A stretch of DNA of 64,000 nt from the NCBI RefSeq assembly GCF_019668505.1, contig NZ_AP024371.1, positions 1 through 64,000 of the forward strand. The letters are read 5' to 3'. Position 1 is the first letter of the stretch, and each line of letters opens with the position of its first letter. This stretch comes from Borrelia miyamotoi. Lineage in GTDB: Bacteria; Spirochaetota; Spirochaetia; Borreliales; Borreliaceae. The translations under genes and the position numbers were made by a program. Below are positions 1 to 8,871 of the stretch, piece after piece. Below the pieces are notes generated by a model, which was not told where the DNA came from, ran no database searches, and saw only the letters and a program-made list of their open reading frames with translations.

Positions 1-889
1 TATACCTTATAATATCCACAATATCTTTTGACATACTACTTACATTTGCAGAAATCTTAGGAACAAGTACATGGCCAAGCATAATAAATTTTGCTTTCTT
101 AGCAAAAAGAAATGGTACAAAATTATTCAACATCAAAAAATTTTTACTATACGGTAATAAAGCCAAATCTTTATGAGTATCTACTTTAGTACCTCCAAGT
201 CCAGGAAAGTGTTTAACTACAGAAAAAACACCTTCCTTTTGTATCCCATCAATAAATGCCTCTACCATAAGACCAATATTATAAAATGAAGGTCCAAAAG
301 TCCTGCTACCTAAGGGACTATCAATATCTAATTTAGCATCTGCTACAGGCGCCATATTTAAATTAATACCAAGGCGTCTAAGTTGCTTTCCAAGAATTTC
401 GCCAATCTTATACGCAAGATGAACATCTCCAGTTTTACCAACAGACTCCATAGAAGGAAAATTATAAACTCCTAATTTCTTATTCTCGCTAACTCTAGTA
501 ACTACACCCCCTTCTTCATCAACAGCAATAAAAATATCAGATCCAAGATATTTCCTTAATCCTTCAATCAAATCTTTGGTTTGCTGAGAATCCTTAAAAT
601 TTTCTCTAAATAAAATAATCCCCACTGGATTTATCTTTTTTATTTTATCAAGCTCATCTATACTAAGTGTTTGTACAGCAATTGGATTAGCAACATTCCT
701 AATGCCAATAAACAAACAACGTCCCTTTAAAATCTTCTTAAAGTCAACTATTCCCAAAAATTCATCAATATCTATAAGGTCAGATTTATCATTTTCAAAA
801 TAATCGTATTCTATTTCAGGAATAGACCTTAGTAAGGTTATACTAGAAAATAAAAGTCCCAATAACATAAATCTAAACATCCCTCCCAT
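1..889 (-). CDS. nagZ: Beta-N-acetylhexosaminidase, glycoside hydrolase family 3 (3' end beyond window)
   Basis: Partial gene running off the left edge; at least 296 codons are present. Translation gives an N-terminal hydrophobic signal (FRFMLLGLLFSSITLL), then GH3 TIM-barrel motifs: AVDEEGGVVTRV, an NMAPVADAKLDID segment, the signature VVKHFPGLGGTKVDTHKD and MLGHVLVPKI. GH3 N-acetylhexosaminidases release terminal GlcNAc from peptidoglycan fragments or chitobiose-like sugars; the signal sequence suggests export. I chose the ATG at 889, preceded by GGGAAAG; ATGs at 880 and 868 are alternatives. It corresponds to the BB_0002 position of B31. The family call is firm; the substrate is inferred. 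Confidence 0.88.
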   Translation of the reverse strand, partial: MGGMFRFMLLGLLFSSITLLRSIPEIEYDYFENDKSDLIDIDEFLGIVDFKKILKGRCLFIGIRNVANPIAVQTLSIDELDKIKKINPVGIILFRENFKDSQQTKDLIEGLRKYLGSDIFIAVDEEGGVVTRVSENKKLGVYNFPSMESVGKTGDVHLAYKIGEILGKQLRRLGINLNMAPVADAKLDIDSPLGSRTFGPSFYNIGLMVEAFIDGIQKEGVFSVVKHFPGLGGTKVDTHKDLALLPYSKNFLMLNNFVPFLFAKKAKFIMLGHVLVPKISANVSSMSKDIVDIIRY

Positions 890-1282
890 TTATCTTTCCC
901 AAACACAAAATTATATTAATTTTTTTTATTATAAAGAAAATTATTGAAATACCTAAAAATAGCAAAAAAATATTATGTGAAAATCTGTCATGCATAGAAT
1001 TACTAGTAACAAGCATATTAACAAATAATTTTGTACTCAAAAACATATCCCTCCATTAACCTCACAAATCAATGAATTATCGACCATCTTAAAACTTCCC
1101 AGATTATAACTGAATTATACTTGATCATATCTTTATCCTGTTCAATAATTCTTATAGGCATATATTCGACATTATTCACCAAATACTCTAAATTAAAAAG
1201 ATCAATAAAACAATTAAACAAAATCTTATCTTCACTAAATCAGCCTTTATTACCAACACATACAAATATTTTCCCAGAATTC

Positions 1283-1300
1283 AATAATAATAATAATAAT
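1283..1300. repeat. AAT trinucleotide microsatellite, six units
   Basis: Six uninterrupted AAT units. They would encode an asparagine run in a short plus-strand frame that I do not accept as a gene. A site of possible replication slippage. Confidence 0.85.
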
Positions 1301-1428
1301 ATAAACAATATCTCTTAATACCTTAAAAATTTGACCATAACCATCGATCAAAGCTAAAATAGGCTCCCCCCCTTTTTTCTCTTCTTATTGATATTTAAAT
1401 ACTCCTTACATTGACCATTACTAGGTTC

Positions 1429-1701
1429 TCATAACAATAAACCAAAAACAACTTGAATAGCCGTAAAAATATCTTCCTTATGCAAACCATAATAATTTAA
1501 GATTTCAATCAAATGATTTTCAAAAAGATTATCTAAAATAGAAATCAATGCATAAACCTTAAAACTCGTCATATGAAAATCTGAAAGCTTCACACTCTTA
1601 CCCATAAACCCATAAAGATCAAAATATCTCTTAGAAAGCATTAAAACTATCGGATTTAATTCTAAAAATGAAAATCCATAACTACTCATTTCTATTAACA
1701 T
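1429..1701 (-). CDS. Hypothetical 90-residue ORF, possibly a gene fragment
   Basis: ATG-started minus frame of 90 codons in the decayed stretch. The sequence is mixed hydrophobic and polar (ILDNLFENHLIEILNYYGLH near the middle), with no signal peptide and no motif I recognise. There is no clear Shine-Dalgarno sequence upstream of the ATG. It lies downstream of the ORF at 1779-2021 in a different frame, so the two could be remnants of one former gene, but I cannot show this. Low confidence that it is expressed. Confidence 0.25.
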   Translation of the reverse strand: MLIEMSSYGFSFLELNPIVLMLSKRYFDLYGFMGKSVKLSDFHMTSFKVYALISILDNLFENHLIEILNYYGLHKEDIFTAIQVVFGLLL

Positions 1702-1778
1702 ACGCTGGAATTAAACCTTTATATAAATAACCAAAATTTTTTAGCTTCAAGTATTTTACTTGCATATAAAAGATTTAA

Positions 1779-2021
1779 TTATTTATTAACATCACTATTT
1801 TCCAGTATATCAAATAAATTAGTTACACCCCCCCCCCTCAAGACAAAATACCAAATGAAAGATAAGGATAAAGAGCTAAATCCGTAAACTGTCCAGCTCA
1901 TCATCAGCAAAACATAAAAATTATCTTCTGATAAAAATAAAAATATTAAAATTTTAAGCTTATGCATACTAAACACATTAAGCATTTTTTTAGAAAAGAT
2001 TTTAGATACTACTTCATACAT
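1779..2021 (-). CDS. Hypothetical 80-residue ORF containing a poly-G tract
   Basis: Minus frame of 80 codons starting at an ATG with GATGAGG about ten bases upstream. It encodes a Lys-rich N-terminus and two hydrophobic stretches (roughly 24-40 and 42-60), then Arg-Gly-Gly-Gly encoded by the ten-base C/G homopolymer at 1828-1837, and a short polar tail. The homopolymer makes its 3' end prone to slippage; the other two frames stop within a few codons of the tract. No family recognised. It could equally be a relic. Confidence 0.3.
   Translation of the reverse strand: MYEVVSKIFSKKMLNVFSMHKLKILIFLFLSEDNFYVLLMMSWTVYGFSSLSLSFIWYFVLRGGGVTNLFDILENSDVNK
1828..1837. repeat. Poly-C tract of ten bases
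   Basis: Ten consecutive C residues on the plus strand, exceptional in such AT-rich DNA. A second tract of seven C followed by six T lies at 1366-1372. Long C/G homopolymers are classical slippage sites for phase variation, but no clear switchable gene surrounds this one. Confidence 0.85.
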
Positions 2022-2049
2022 AAAAAAAGAACCTCATCCTACACAAAGA

Positions 2050-2115
2050 AAATAATAATTAATACAGTATAATTAATTATAATACTACAATAAAGGCAAA
2101 CATTAAATATATTAA
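2050..2115. repeat. Upstream copy of a diverged promoter-region direct repeat
   Basis: Matches 2965-3027 over about 65 bases: AAATAATAA, then TAATA-AGTATAATTA, then ACTACAA, TAAAGGCA and ATTAAA-ATAT blocks in the same order, with a 4-base gap and scattered substitutions. The downstream copy immediately precedes the phosphohexomutase ATG; this copy leads into no plus-strand gene. Confidence 0.7.
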
Positions 2116-2589
2116 ATTGTAAAAAAATACAATCATAAAAATTGATTTAGTTATTGATATAATCTTATTTATTCATAGAATCTTAAATCACCTTATCAAT
2201 AATTATTGAGCTTACTTATTCATATATAATTCTAATACAGTAAATAATCCACCAGGCTATTTGCATGTATCCATTCAATATGATACCAATGAAATTTAAA
2301 ATTACATAAAATGTCATGGAAGTTAAAGAACTTAAATAGTATTAAAATTCTTCATAAGTAATTTATTAAAATTATTTAAAATGATGCTTAATACTTCAGT
2401 TAATATTAATAAAGATACATTAGAAACACATATTTACAGAAGCTAATGAAATTTTTCATTTTAAGGTAAGTCTTCCTCCTCTAAATTGTTCCTCATCATC
2501 ACAAGGGAGGTCCTTATCCTTTACTAGTGATATTCATCATTTCTCAGCCTCACCCTTTATTATAAATTTAGCAATCATTTATTGATGCA

Positions 2590-2820
2590 AATCTTCTCTA
2601 CCTTCTCTATCTGTACACCTTAAACCTTCTTTATTGTCTTCACATACGATAAAACCAGTTGATTCACTCTTCCTTCATTCACTAATAGCCACGCATGTTG
2701 ACAAGGAGGAGTTGGGGATTGGTATTTTTTTGCCCCCGTATTGTTGATACTATCAAACACATTATTTAACACCTTTGTAAGACATTTTAGGAAATTACAT
2801 ACTTTTTCATATGTTATCCC
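2590..2820 (-). pseudogene. Frameshifted coding relic of unknown family
   Basis: On the minus strand an open frame of about 65 codons with no start reads through KCLTKVLNNVFDSINNTGAK and SPTPPCQHAWLLVNEGR, ending at a TAA at 2620-2622. An overlapping frame continues with ESTGFIVCEDNKEGLRCTD before a stop near 2590. Composition is protein-like and higher in GC than its surroundings, but neither frame has a credible start. I do not recognise the family; a plasmid-derived Borrelia gene fragment is possible. This is inference. Confidence 0.3.
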
Positions 2821-2964
2821 ATTGCATCATAATTACATATATAAACTTTATTATAACATAAACTAATTGAATATTGTAATTAGTACATTTAAATACTCAA
2901 AATTTAAATTGTAATGCTTGTTATCACCAAATAATCCAAATTTAAGTTCTTAAATCTACAAGCA

Positions 2965-3027
2965 AATAATAAGTAATATAGTATAATTACTACTACAAAA
3001 TAAAGGCAGATATTAAACATATACTAA
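2965..3027. repeat. Downstream copy of the diverged promoter-region repeat
   Basis: Partner of 2050-2115. It contains the TATAAT box at 2982-2987, which I take as the likely -10 element of the phosphohexomutase gene starting at 3041. Confidence 0.7.
2982..2987 (+). promoter_or_regulatory. Candidate -10 box of the phosphohexomutase gene
   Basis: Perfect TATAAT 53 bases ahead of the ATG at 3041. I see no good -35 hexamer at the expected distance, so the call rests on the -10 box and its position. Confidence 0.4.
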
Positions 3028-3040
3028 TGAAGAGGAAAAT

Positions 3041-4837
3041 ATGCTAAAACACTATACACTAAACATAACAAATCTAAGGAAAGCTATTAATGAAATGATA
3101 CTTTCTCCTTCAGGATTTAGAAAAATATTTGCAAAATCAAAAGATGAAAATTCAACTGATTTTGAAATAAATGATGATGATAAAATATTAGTTGCTCTGA
3201 TAACCTTTACAATATCAAATTATTTTAAAGATCAACCAAAAAAATACATCAATATAGGACTAGATTCAAGAGCAACCGGAAATATAATTTTAGAAATAAT
3301 AATTAAAACTCTAATCTTTAACAAAGATAGTGTAAATTTCTTTGGAATACTTCCGATACCAGAAATCTTAGCATATACAAAAAAAAGTCAAAATTCAAAA
3401 GGATTTATATACATCTCAGCTAGTCATAACCCCAAGGGATACAACGGAATTAAAACCGGCTTAGACGATGGAGGAGTGTTAAATTCAAATAAAATAAAGA
3501 CAATAATCAATCAAATTAAATCTAACATTGAAAATAAAAATTTAATAAAAAACCTAATAAAAAATTTACAAAATTTCAATTCAAATTATATGAATTTAAA
3601 AAAATATGAAACAATTATCACATCACAGACTAAAAATAAAATACAATCTTACAATGCATATAAATCACTAATGCAACATATAATATATTCAGATAAACAT
3701 AATAAAAAAAATATAGACATATTAAAAGAAAATATCAAAAAAGAGCCTATAGGGATAATAGGAGAAATGAATGGTAGCTCTAGAATTAACTCAATTGATA
3801 AAGACATGATTGAATCTTTGGGAATAAAGTTAGAACTTCATAATACTGAAATTGGTATCTTTAAGCATGGAATGACTCCTGAAGGTGAATCTTTAAATAT
3901 GTGCAAAGAAATATTAGAACAAAAATTTAAAAATGACAATTCATTTCAATTAGGATATGTTCCTGACTGTGACGGAGACAGGGGAAATTTAGTTGTAATT
4001 CAAAAAAATGGACTAGCAAACATTATTGAATCACAAAAAATATTTGCACTCTCAGTACTTGCAGAGCTTAGCTACCAGTACTATACTGGCATTAAACATA
4101 ATTTGGCAATTGTAGTTAATGATGCAACATCACTAAACATAGAAAAAATAGCAAATCTATTTAATACAGAAGTTTATAGAGTTGAAGTAGGAGAGGCCAA
4201 TTTGACAGAAATGGCTGACCTATTACGAAATAAAGGATTAATAGTAAAAATCCTTGGAGAAGGATCAAATGGAGGAAACATTACATACCCCTCAAAAGTA
4301 AGAGACCCTCTAACAACCGTTTTTAGCATAATAAAATTACTTAAAATAAAACAACTCTACAAAATATGGTGTACACTGTCCCATAATGAATACAATGAAC
4401 ACTATACTCTTGATGATATATTAAACACAATCAATTTTTATAGCAATGTAGAAGTATCATCAGAAAAAGCCATGCTCAAAATAAATGTAAAAAATCAAGA
4501 AATACTAAAAACTAACTACGAAAAATTATTAGAAAAAGAGCTTAAATATAACAATATATTTTTACAACAATTATCAATACATAATTATGACATTATCAAC
4601 TATGACGGTATCAAACAAAACAAAATTAGAACTGGAGATTCTTCAGGAGGTCTTAAAGTCTTACTTAAAAATAAGAAAAATGATACAATCGCAAGTTTAT
4701 GGATGCGGGGATCAAAAACAGAACCAATATTTAGAGTACTAAGCGAAGTCATATCTGAACACAAAGACTTACTTCCTTTACTCTTAGATTTTAATAAATA
4801 CTTAATACAAACTGCTAACTCTTTAATTGAATCTTGA
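3041..4837 (+). CDS. Phosphohexomutase (phosphoglucomutase/phosphomannomutase family)
   Basis: 598 residues; isomerises a sugar 1-phosphate and 6-phosphate through a phosphoserine intermediate. All four family loops are visible: ISASHNPKGYNGIK with the phosphorylated Ser at 128, the metal loop DCDGDR at 309-314, the sugar loop GEGSNGG near 407, and the phosphate loop RGSKTEP at 556-562. Length fits alpha-D-phosphohexomutases. The B31 equivalent (BB_0004) is historically labelled femD. The ATG follows GAAGAGGAAAAT. In Firmicutes a related enzyme, GlmM, is encoded beside cdaA and cdaR, which lie a few kb downstream here. Exact substrate (glucose, mannose or glucosamine phosphate) cannot be told from sequence. 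Confidence 0.93.
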   Translation: MLKHYTLNITNLRKAINEMILSPSGFRKIFAKSKDENSTDFEINDDDKILVALITFTISNYFKDQPKKYINIGLDSRATGNIILEIIIKTLIFNKDSVNFFGILPIPEILAYTKKSQNSKGFIYISASHNPKGYNGIKTGLDDGGVLNSNKIKTIINQIKSNIENKNLIKNLIKNLQNFNSNYMNLKKYETIITSQTKNKIQSYNAYKSLMQHIIYSDKHNKKNIDILKENIKKEPIGIIGEMNGSSRINSIDKDMIESLGIKLELHNTEIGIFKHGMTPEGESLNMCKEILEQKFKNDNSFQLGYVPDCDGDRGNLVVIQKNGLANIIESQKIFALSVLAELSYQYYTGIKHNLAIVVNDATSLNIEKIANLFNTEVYRVEVGEANLTEMADLLRNKGLIVKILGEGSNGGNITYPSKVRDPLTTVFSIIKLLKIKQLYKIWCTLSHNEYNEHYTLDDILNTINFYSNVEVSSEKAMLKINVKNQEILKTNYEKLLEKELKYNNIFLQQLSIHNYDIINYDGIKQNKIRTGDSSGGLKVLLKNKKNDTIASLWMRGSKTEPIFRVLSEVISEHKDLLPLLLDFNKYLIQTANSLIES

Positions 4838-4844
4838 AACTCTA

Positions 4845-4878
4845 TGTAGTTATTTGTAGTACAATACAAATAACCACA
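4845..4878. terminator. Hairpin between convergent genes, likely bidirectional terminator
   Basis: Arms TGTAGTTATTTGTA (4845-4858) and TACAAATAACCACA (4865-4878) pair over 13 of 14 positions around a six-base loop. It lies between the phosphohexomutase stop (plus) and the trpS stop (minus). The following tract is only moderately T-rich. Confidence 0.65.
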
Positions 4879-4886
4879 TATTGAAA

Positions 4887-5933
4887 TTATTTCTTAAAAC
4901 CCTTCTCTACATTCCTCCTTATTCCATACCAAGTCTTCGATATGCCCATCAAATTTTTAGCTTCTTTTATAACTTCTACTGCAATTTTTCTAGTTTTATT
5001 TGTACCTTCAAATATTATCTCATCAATATATCCCTTTTTAGCTTTAAAAAACTCTCTTCTCTCTCTAATTGGTATTAAAAATTGATTTAAAACTTCAAAA
5101 AGCCTCTTTTTAACTTCAACATCTCCAATTGTACCCTTTTTATATCTGGTCTTAAGTTCACAAAGCTCATCAATATCATTATTAAAAAAATTATGATAAA
5201 TAAAAACAGGATTACCATCAACTTCTCCTGGTATATCTGCTCTAACTCTTTTGGGATCTGTAAACATAGACATAACCTTTTTATACAATAATTTCTCATC
5301 ATCACTTAAGAATATAGCATTACCAAGGCTTTTACTCATCTTGGTCTTACCATAAATTCCCACAAGAACTTGAGAATCTGTGAAGATAGCTTCAGGAACT
5401 GGAAAGAAATTTTCTCCATAAAGATAATTAAACTTTCTAGCAAGTTCTCTTGTAAGCTCAATATGAGCCTCATTATCACGTCCAACTGGAACTAAGTTAG
5501 CCTTTGTCATCAAAATATCTGCGCTCATAAGAATAGGATAACCTAAAAGTCCATAAGGAACCTCAGTTAATCCAGCAGTAGTACTCATATCTCTTATACT
5601 AGGAATCCTCTGCAAACGATTAACCATAACAATCATTGACAGTATTAGGTTCAATTCTAAAAGCTCAGGTATAGCTGATTGCAAATAGATATTAACCTTC
5701 TCAGGATTAATTCCACAAGCTAAATAATCTAAAACCATTTCTCTAACATTAACAGATATTTCATTAACGCTTTTTAAATCTGACTTTGTAGTAAGAGTAT
5801 GCAAATCCGCTATAATAATATAGGTTTCATATTCTTCCTGATACCTTAATCTATTAACAATAGAACCAACATAATGCCCCAAATGAAGGGATCCTGTAGG
5901 CCTGTCTCCTGTAAGCATAATTTTACTCTGCAA
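4887..5933 (-). CDS. trpS: Tryptophanyl-tRNA synthetase
   Basis: 348 residues, normal for class I TrpRS, which charges tRNA-Trp. HIGH-type motif HLGH at 17-20 and KMSKS at 198-202; the adjacent GDRPTGSLHLGH and VPVGRDNEAHIELTRELA segments are typical. The start is a TTG at 5933, set by AAGGAG seven bases upstream; the first ATG (residue 6) has no comparable site. One base separates it from the stop of the upstream AI-2E-family gene, so the two are probably co-transcribed. Confidence 0.95.
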   Translation of the reverse strand: MQSKIMLTGDRPTGSLHLGHYVGSIVNRLRYQEEYETYIIIADLHTLTTKSDLKSVNEISVNVREMVLDYLACGINPEKVNIYLQSAIPELLELNLILSMIVMVNRLQRIPSIRDMSTTAGLTEVPYGLLGYPILMSADILMTKANLVPVGRDNEAHIELTRELARKFNYLYGENFFPVPEAIFTDSQVLVGIYGKTKMSKSLGNAIFLSDDEKLLYKKVMSMFTDPKRVRADIPGEVDGNPVFIYHNFFNNDIDELCELKTRYKKGTIGDVEVKKRLFEVLNQFLIPIRERREFFKAKKGYIDEIIFEGTNKTRKIAVEVIKEAKNLMGISKTWYGIRRNVEKGFKK

Positions 5934-5934
5934 A

Positions 5935-7017
5935 TCAACTCTCCTTATTGCTACTTATATCATCAACGCTTAATACCTTTGACCCACTTAAAAATACAGA
6001 GAAAGGTTTTAAACATGATATATTATCTACTATCACCTTTATAATAACAGTAAAAGGATAGGCTATCAAAAGTCCTACGACACCCCATAGCCATCCCCAG
6101 AAGAAAAGAAAACAAAGCAGTAAAAAAGGAGAAAGATCAAGTCTGTGTCCTTGCATTTTTGGCTCAAGAATATTTCCAATCAACATTTGAATAGAAGTAT
6201 TATATATGAAAATATAAAGTACTAAATCTAAGTTAGGATAGAACTGTATTAAAGCAGCTATCATAATAAAAAAAACAGCCAAAATTGATCCTATACTTGG
6301 AATAAAATTAAACACAAATGTAAGTACTGACCATACAAGAGGAAAATCTTGTCCAAATAAAGCCAACCCTATAAATACCAAAAAACCCGTAAGACAACTA
6401 ACAAAAACCTTTATGCCCAAATATTTACTAATTTGATTATTTATCGTATCTAAAGCTTCAATAAAAATAATAGCAATAGACTGCTTAAAAGCATTCTTAA
6501 CCTTTATATCAAAAATATGTATTTCTGATAGCAAAAAATATAATAACAAAAATAATACTACTAAGCTACTTGCAAAACCAATAATTTCATTAGATATCCG
6601 CGTCAAAAAAGGATAAATATACTTAGAAAAATCTATATTGCTAATAATCGCACTATCTAAATTATATTTATTAAGAATATCTACCATAATAAAAATCAAT
6701 TGCTTTTGATAATAAGGTAATTGCTTAATTAAAACAGTAACACTATAATAAACAAAATTAAAAACTAAATAAGAAAAAGAAAAAAGAAAAAAGAAAATTA
6801 TAAAGACTATTAAAACTCTTGGAATTCTTAATTTTTTAAGAAAGGTATAAATAGGATATACCAAAAATCCAAGAACCACTGCAATAGCTAAAGGCTTAAA
6901 TATAGCTTGTGCTATTTTTAAAATAGCAATTAGCATTACAATAAAAGCCATAACATAAAAAATAGACTGAAATTTAAAAAACTGTAACCTATCCGTTGGT
7001 TTTAGCTCCAAAGCCAT
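5935..7017 (-). CDS. AI-2E/PerM family transporter-like membrane protein
   Basis: 360 residues with about eight hydrophobic segments, including two near the N-terminus (about 17-57) and a C-terminal block with GNILEPKMQGHRLDLSPFL, the family's most recognisable region, followed by LLIAYPFTVIIKVI. Members are polytopic inner-membrane proteins described as exporters of autoinducer-2 or as ion transporters; the substrate here is unknown. The ATG at 7017 follows AAGGGGGAATTTGAG. It ends one base before trpS and is likely in the same operon. Confidence 0.85.
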   Translation of the reverse strand: MALELKPTDRLQFFKFQSIFYVMAFIVMLIAILKIAQAIFKPLAIAVVLGFLVYPIYTFLKKLRIPRVLIVFIIFFFLFSFSYLVFNFVYYSVTVLIKQLPYYQKQLIFIMVDILNKYNLDSAIISNIDFSKYIYPFLTRISNEIIGFASSLVVLFLLLYFLLSEIHIFDIKVKNAFKQSIAIIFIEALDTINNQISKYLGIKVFVSCLTGFLVFIGLALFGQDFPLVWSVLTFVFNFIPSIGSILAVFFIMIAALIQFYPNLDLVLYIFIYNTSIQMLIGNILEPKMQGHRLDLSPFLLLCFLFFWGWLWGVVGLLIAYPFTVIIKVIVDNISCLKPFSVFLSGSKVLSVDDISSNKES

Positions 7018-7117
7018 CTCAAATTCCCCCTTAATATATTTGAGTTATTATGAAAAATACCTAGAGAAGCAGAGGTCAATACTCATTCAAGAAAATTTGT
7101 CAAAACTTAAAATCAAT

Positions 7118-7979
7118 TCATATACTTAAATAAATTTTTTCCATTATCCAATTATACAAATTAGTTCCCTTTCTATAATTGGCTTCAGCTAAATCACCTA
7201 CTCTTTTCTCTTCAACAAGTCTTTTAGCATTTTCATCATTCCCATAATAAACCGTTAATATATTTCTATAATGATTTAAATTGTTATTCAAAATTTCAAA
7301 AGCTGGAATATCACTAAAACCATCTGCAATATAAAACATATTCTCAAAAGAAATTTCTCTTCTACTCTTCGGAATCCTTTGATTAATTTTATCATAAGAG
7401 CCTTTATTTAACTCAAAAATTACCCGAGTTTTTATTGTATGATCTACAAAACAACAACACTACTTAAAAATTATTTTCTGAAAATTTATTATCCAAACCC
7501 TGATAAAAAGACATCAAGTATGTATCTATAAATTCACAAGCCCAAACCTTAGCAATATAAGGTGCAATACTACTTCCCAAAATCATCTGCCTAAAACCAC
7601 TTAAAACAATATAAATATTTATTACAATATCTGATTCCTTTAAACTCTTATTAATTTCATTTATTTCTTTAAACAATTCAATCACACCTTCAAAAAATTT
7701 TAATTTTGAACCTAACTTAAACAATAGTTTATTATTTAAGCCCTTAAAAATACCTTTTTTGACATACGTTAAAAAAGGTGACAAGTATATCATCTCATTA
7801 ATAATAATATTGCAATGATTCTTGTCATAAGTAACAGATAAATTTTCAACTTCATTCCAAAACAAGCAAGCATCAACATCATACTCATAAAAAAGTACTT
7901 GTTGCATGTTACCATGAATTAAAGTATCATCAAAATCAAATATAAAAACTATAATTTTTTCTTTTTTGTCCGTAAACAA
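7118..7979 (-). pseudogene. Broken HAD-superfamily phosphatase gene
   Basis: The 5' portion (7464-7979) encodes HAD motif I (FDFDDTL, Asp15 and Asp17) and motif II (IVLSGFRQM). The 3' portion in another frame carries the acidic motif IADGFSDIPAF (about 7300-7340) and can be read upstream as VDHTIKTRVIFELNKGSYDK to about 7455. The 5' frame stops with TAA at 7464-7466. Switching frames directly meets a TAG, so at least two lesions are needed, near 7466-7478 and 7445-7460. The apparent start is a TTG with no Shine-Dalgarno sequence. I infer an inactivated phosphoserine-phosphatase-like protein of about 285 residues (BB_0007 position). Confidence 0.7.
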
Positions 7980-8097
7980 AAAATCAATTCAAATTAAGAT
8001 TAACTTATATTAAAATATATATGTAACTATGAATATATTCAATGTATTGTGTATAGTAAAGGAAATGTTATATAAAACAAATTAAGTAGAAGTGCTT

Positions 8098-8868
8098 ATG
8101 ATAAGCATAGATAGTATAAATCAAATAAAAGATATTTTTTCAAGAGTATTAGATATAAGTTTAACTAGTACTTTAGTTTATTATATCTATAAAAATGTGA
8201 TTAATTCTTATTCTGTAAACTTACTTAAAGGAATGATCATCATTACATCTATTGGAATTTTATCCTACTATTTCAACTTATACACAATAAACTGGCTATT
8301 AAATTACATGGCAAGTATACTACCAATTGCAATGCTTATACTATTTCATCAAGAAATAAAAAAAATAATAATGCAAATCGGAAATTTTAATTTATCTTTT
8401 AAACTTGCAAACAGCAAAGAAGAAACTACTAAAACTATTGCTGAGCTAATAAAAGCAATTAAACATTTATCAGAAAATAAATCTGGTAGCTTAATCTGTA
8501 TCGAAAAAAAAATACAATTAAACCAAATAATAAATAAAGGTATAAAATTAGATTCCATCATATCTAATGAAATTATAATATCAATCTTTGATTATGAAAC
8601 ACCCTTACATGATGGAGCAATCATAATTAGCAATAACAAAATAGCTTATGCCGGTTCTTTTTTACCACTATCTAATGTCGAATCTATTAGCAAAACCTTT
8701 GGGACAAGACACAGGGCGGGTCTTGGGATTTCTGAAAACTCAGACGCAATAACAATAATAACATCCGAAGAAACTGGTTCTATTTCACTAACACAAAATG
8801 GAAAATTAGAATATAATTTAGACTTGAATGAAATTAGGAAAAAATTAAATCTTGCATTAATAGAATGA
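8098..8868 (+). CDS. cdaA: Diadenylate cyclase CdaA (c-di-AMP synthase)
   Basis: 256 residues from the ATG at 8098 (a GTG at 8092 is an alternative). Three N-terminal membrane segments (roughly 18-80) are followed by a DAC catalytic domain with DGA at 172-174 and the RHR motif in GTRHRAGLG at 204-206, both required to condense two ATP into cyclic di-AMP. CdaA of B. burgdorferi (BB_0008) is the established c-di-AMP synthase of the genus. The regulator cdaR follows after three bases, the conserved cdaA-cdaR arrangement of many bacteria. Confidence 0.95.
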   Translation: MISIDSINQIKDIFSRVLDISLTSTLVYYIYKNVINSYSVNLLKGMIIITSIGILSYYFNLYTINWLLNYMASILPIAMLILFHQEIKKIIMQIGNFNLSFKLANSKEETTKTIAELIKAIKHLSENKSGSLICIEKKIQLNQIINKGIKLDSIISNEIIISIFDYETPLHDGAIIISNNKIAYAGSFLPLSNVESISKTFGTRHRAGLGISENSDAITIITSEETGSISLTQNGKLEYNLDLNEIRKKLNLALIE

Positions 8869-8871
8869 ATA

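Larger units (their letters stand above)
890..3040. other. Gene-poor, apparently decaying accessory stretch
   Basis: About 2.1 kb without any convincing conserved gene between the GH3 gene and the phosphohexomutase. It holds a TM-like plus ORF of 65 codons with no credible start (1121-1318), a six-unit AAT microsatellite (1283-1300), poly-C runs at 1366-1372 and 1828-1837, two doubtful minus ORFs, a frameshifted coding relic (about 2590-2820) and two diverged copies of a promoter-like segment (2050-2115 and 2965-3027). Neighbouring DNA is densely coding, so this looks like an insertion that has decayed or a former gene site. Confidence 0.6.

Noticed and set aside
1121..1318. 65-codon plus-strand ORF with a hydrophobic start and an Asn run
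   Set aside because: The start is a TTG with no ribosome site, the Asn run is a microsatellite, and no family is recognised.
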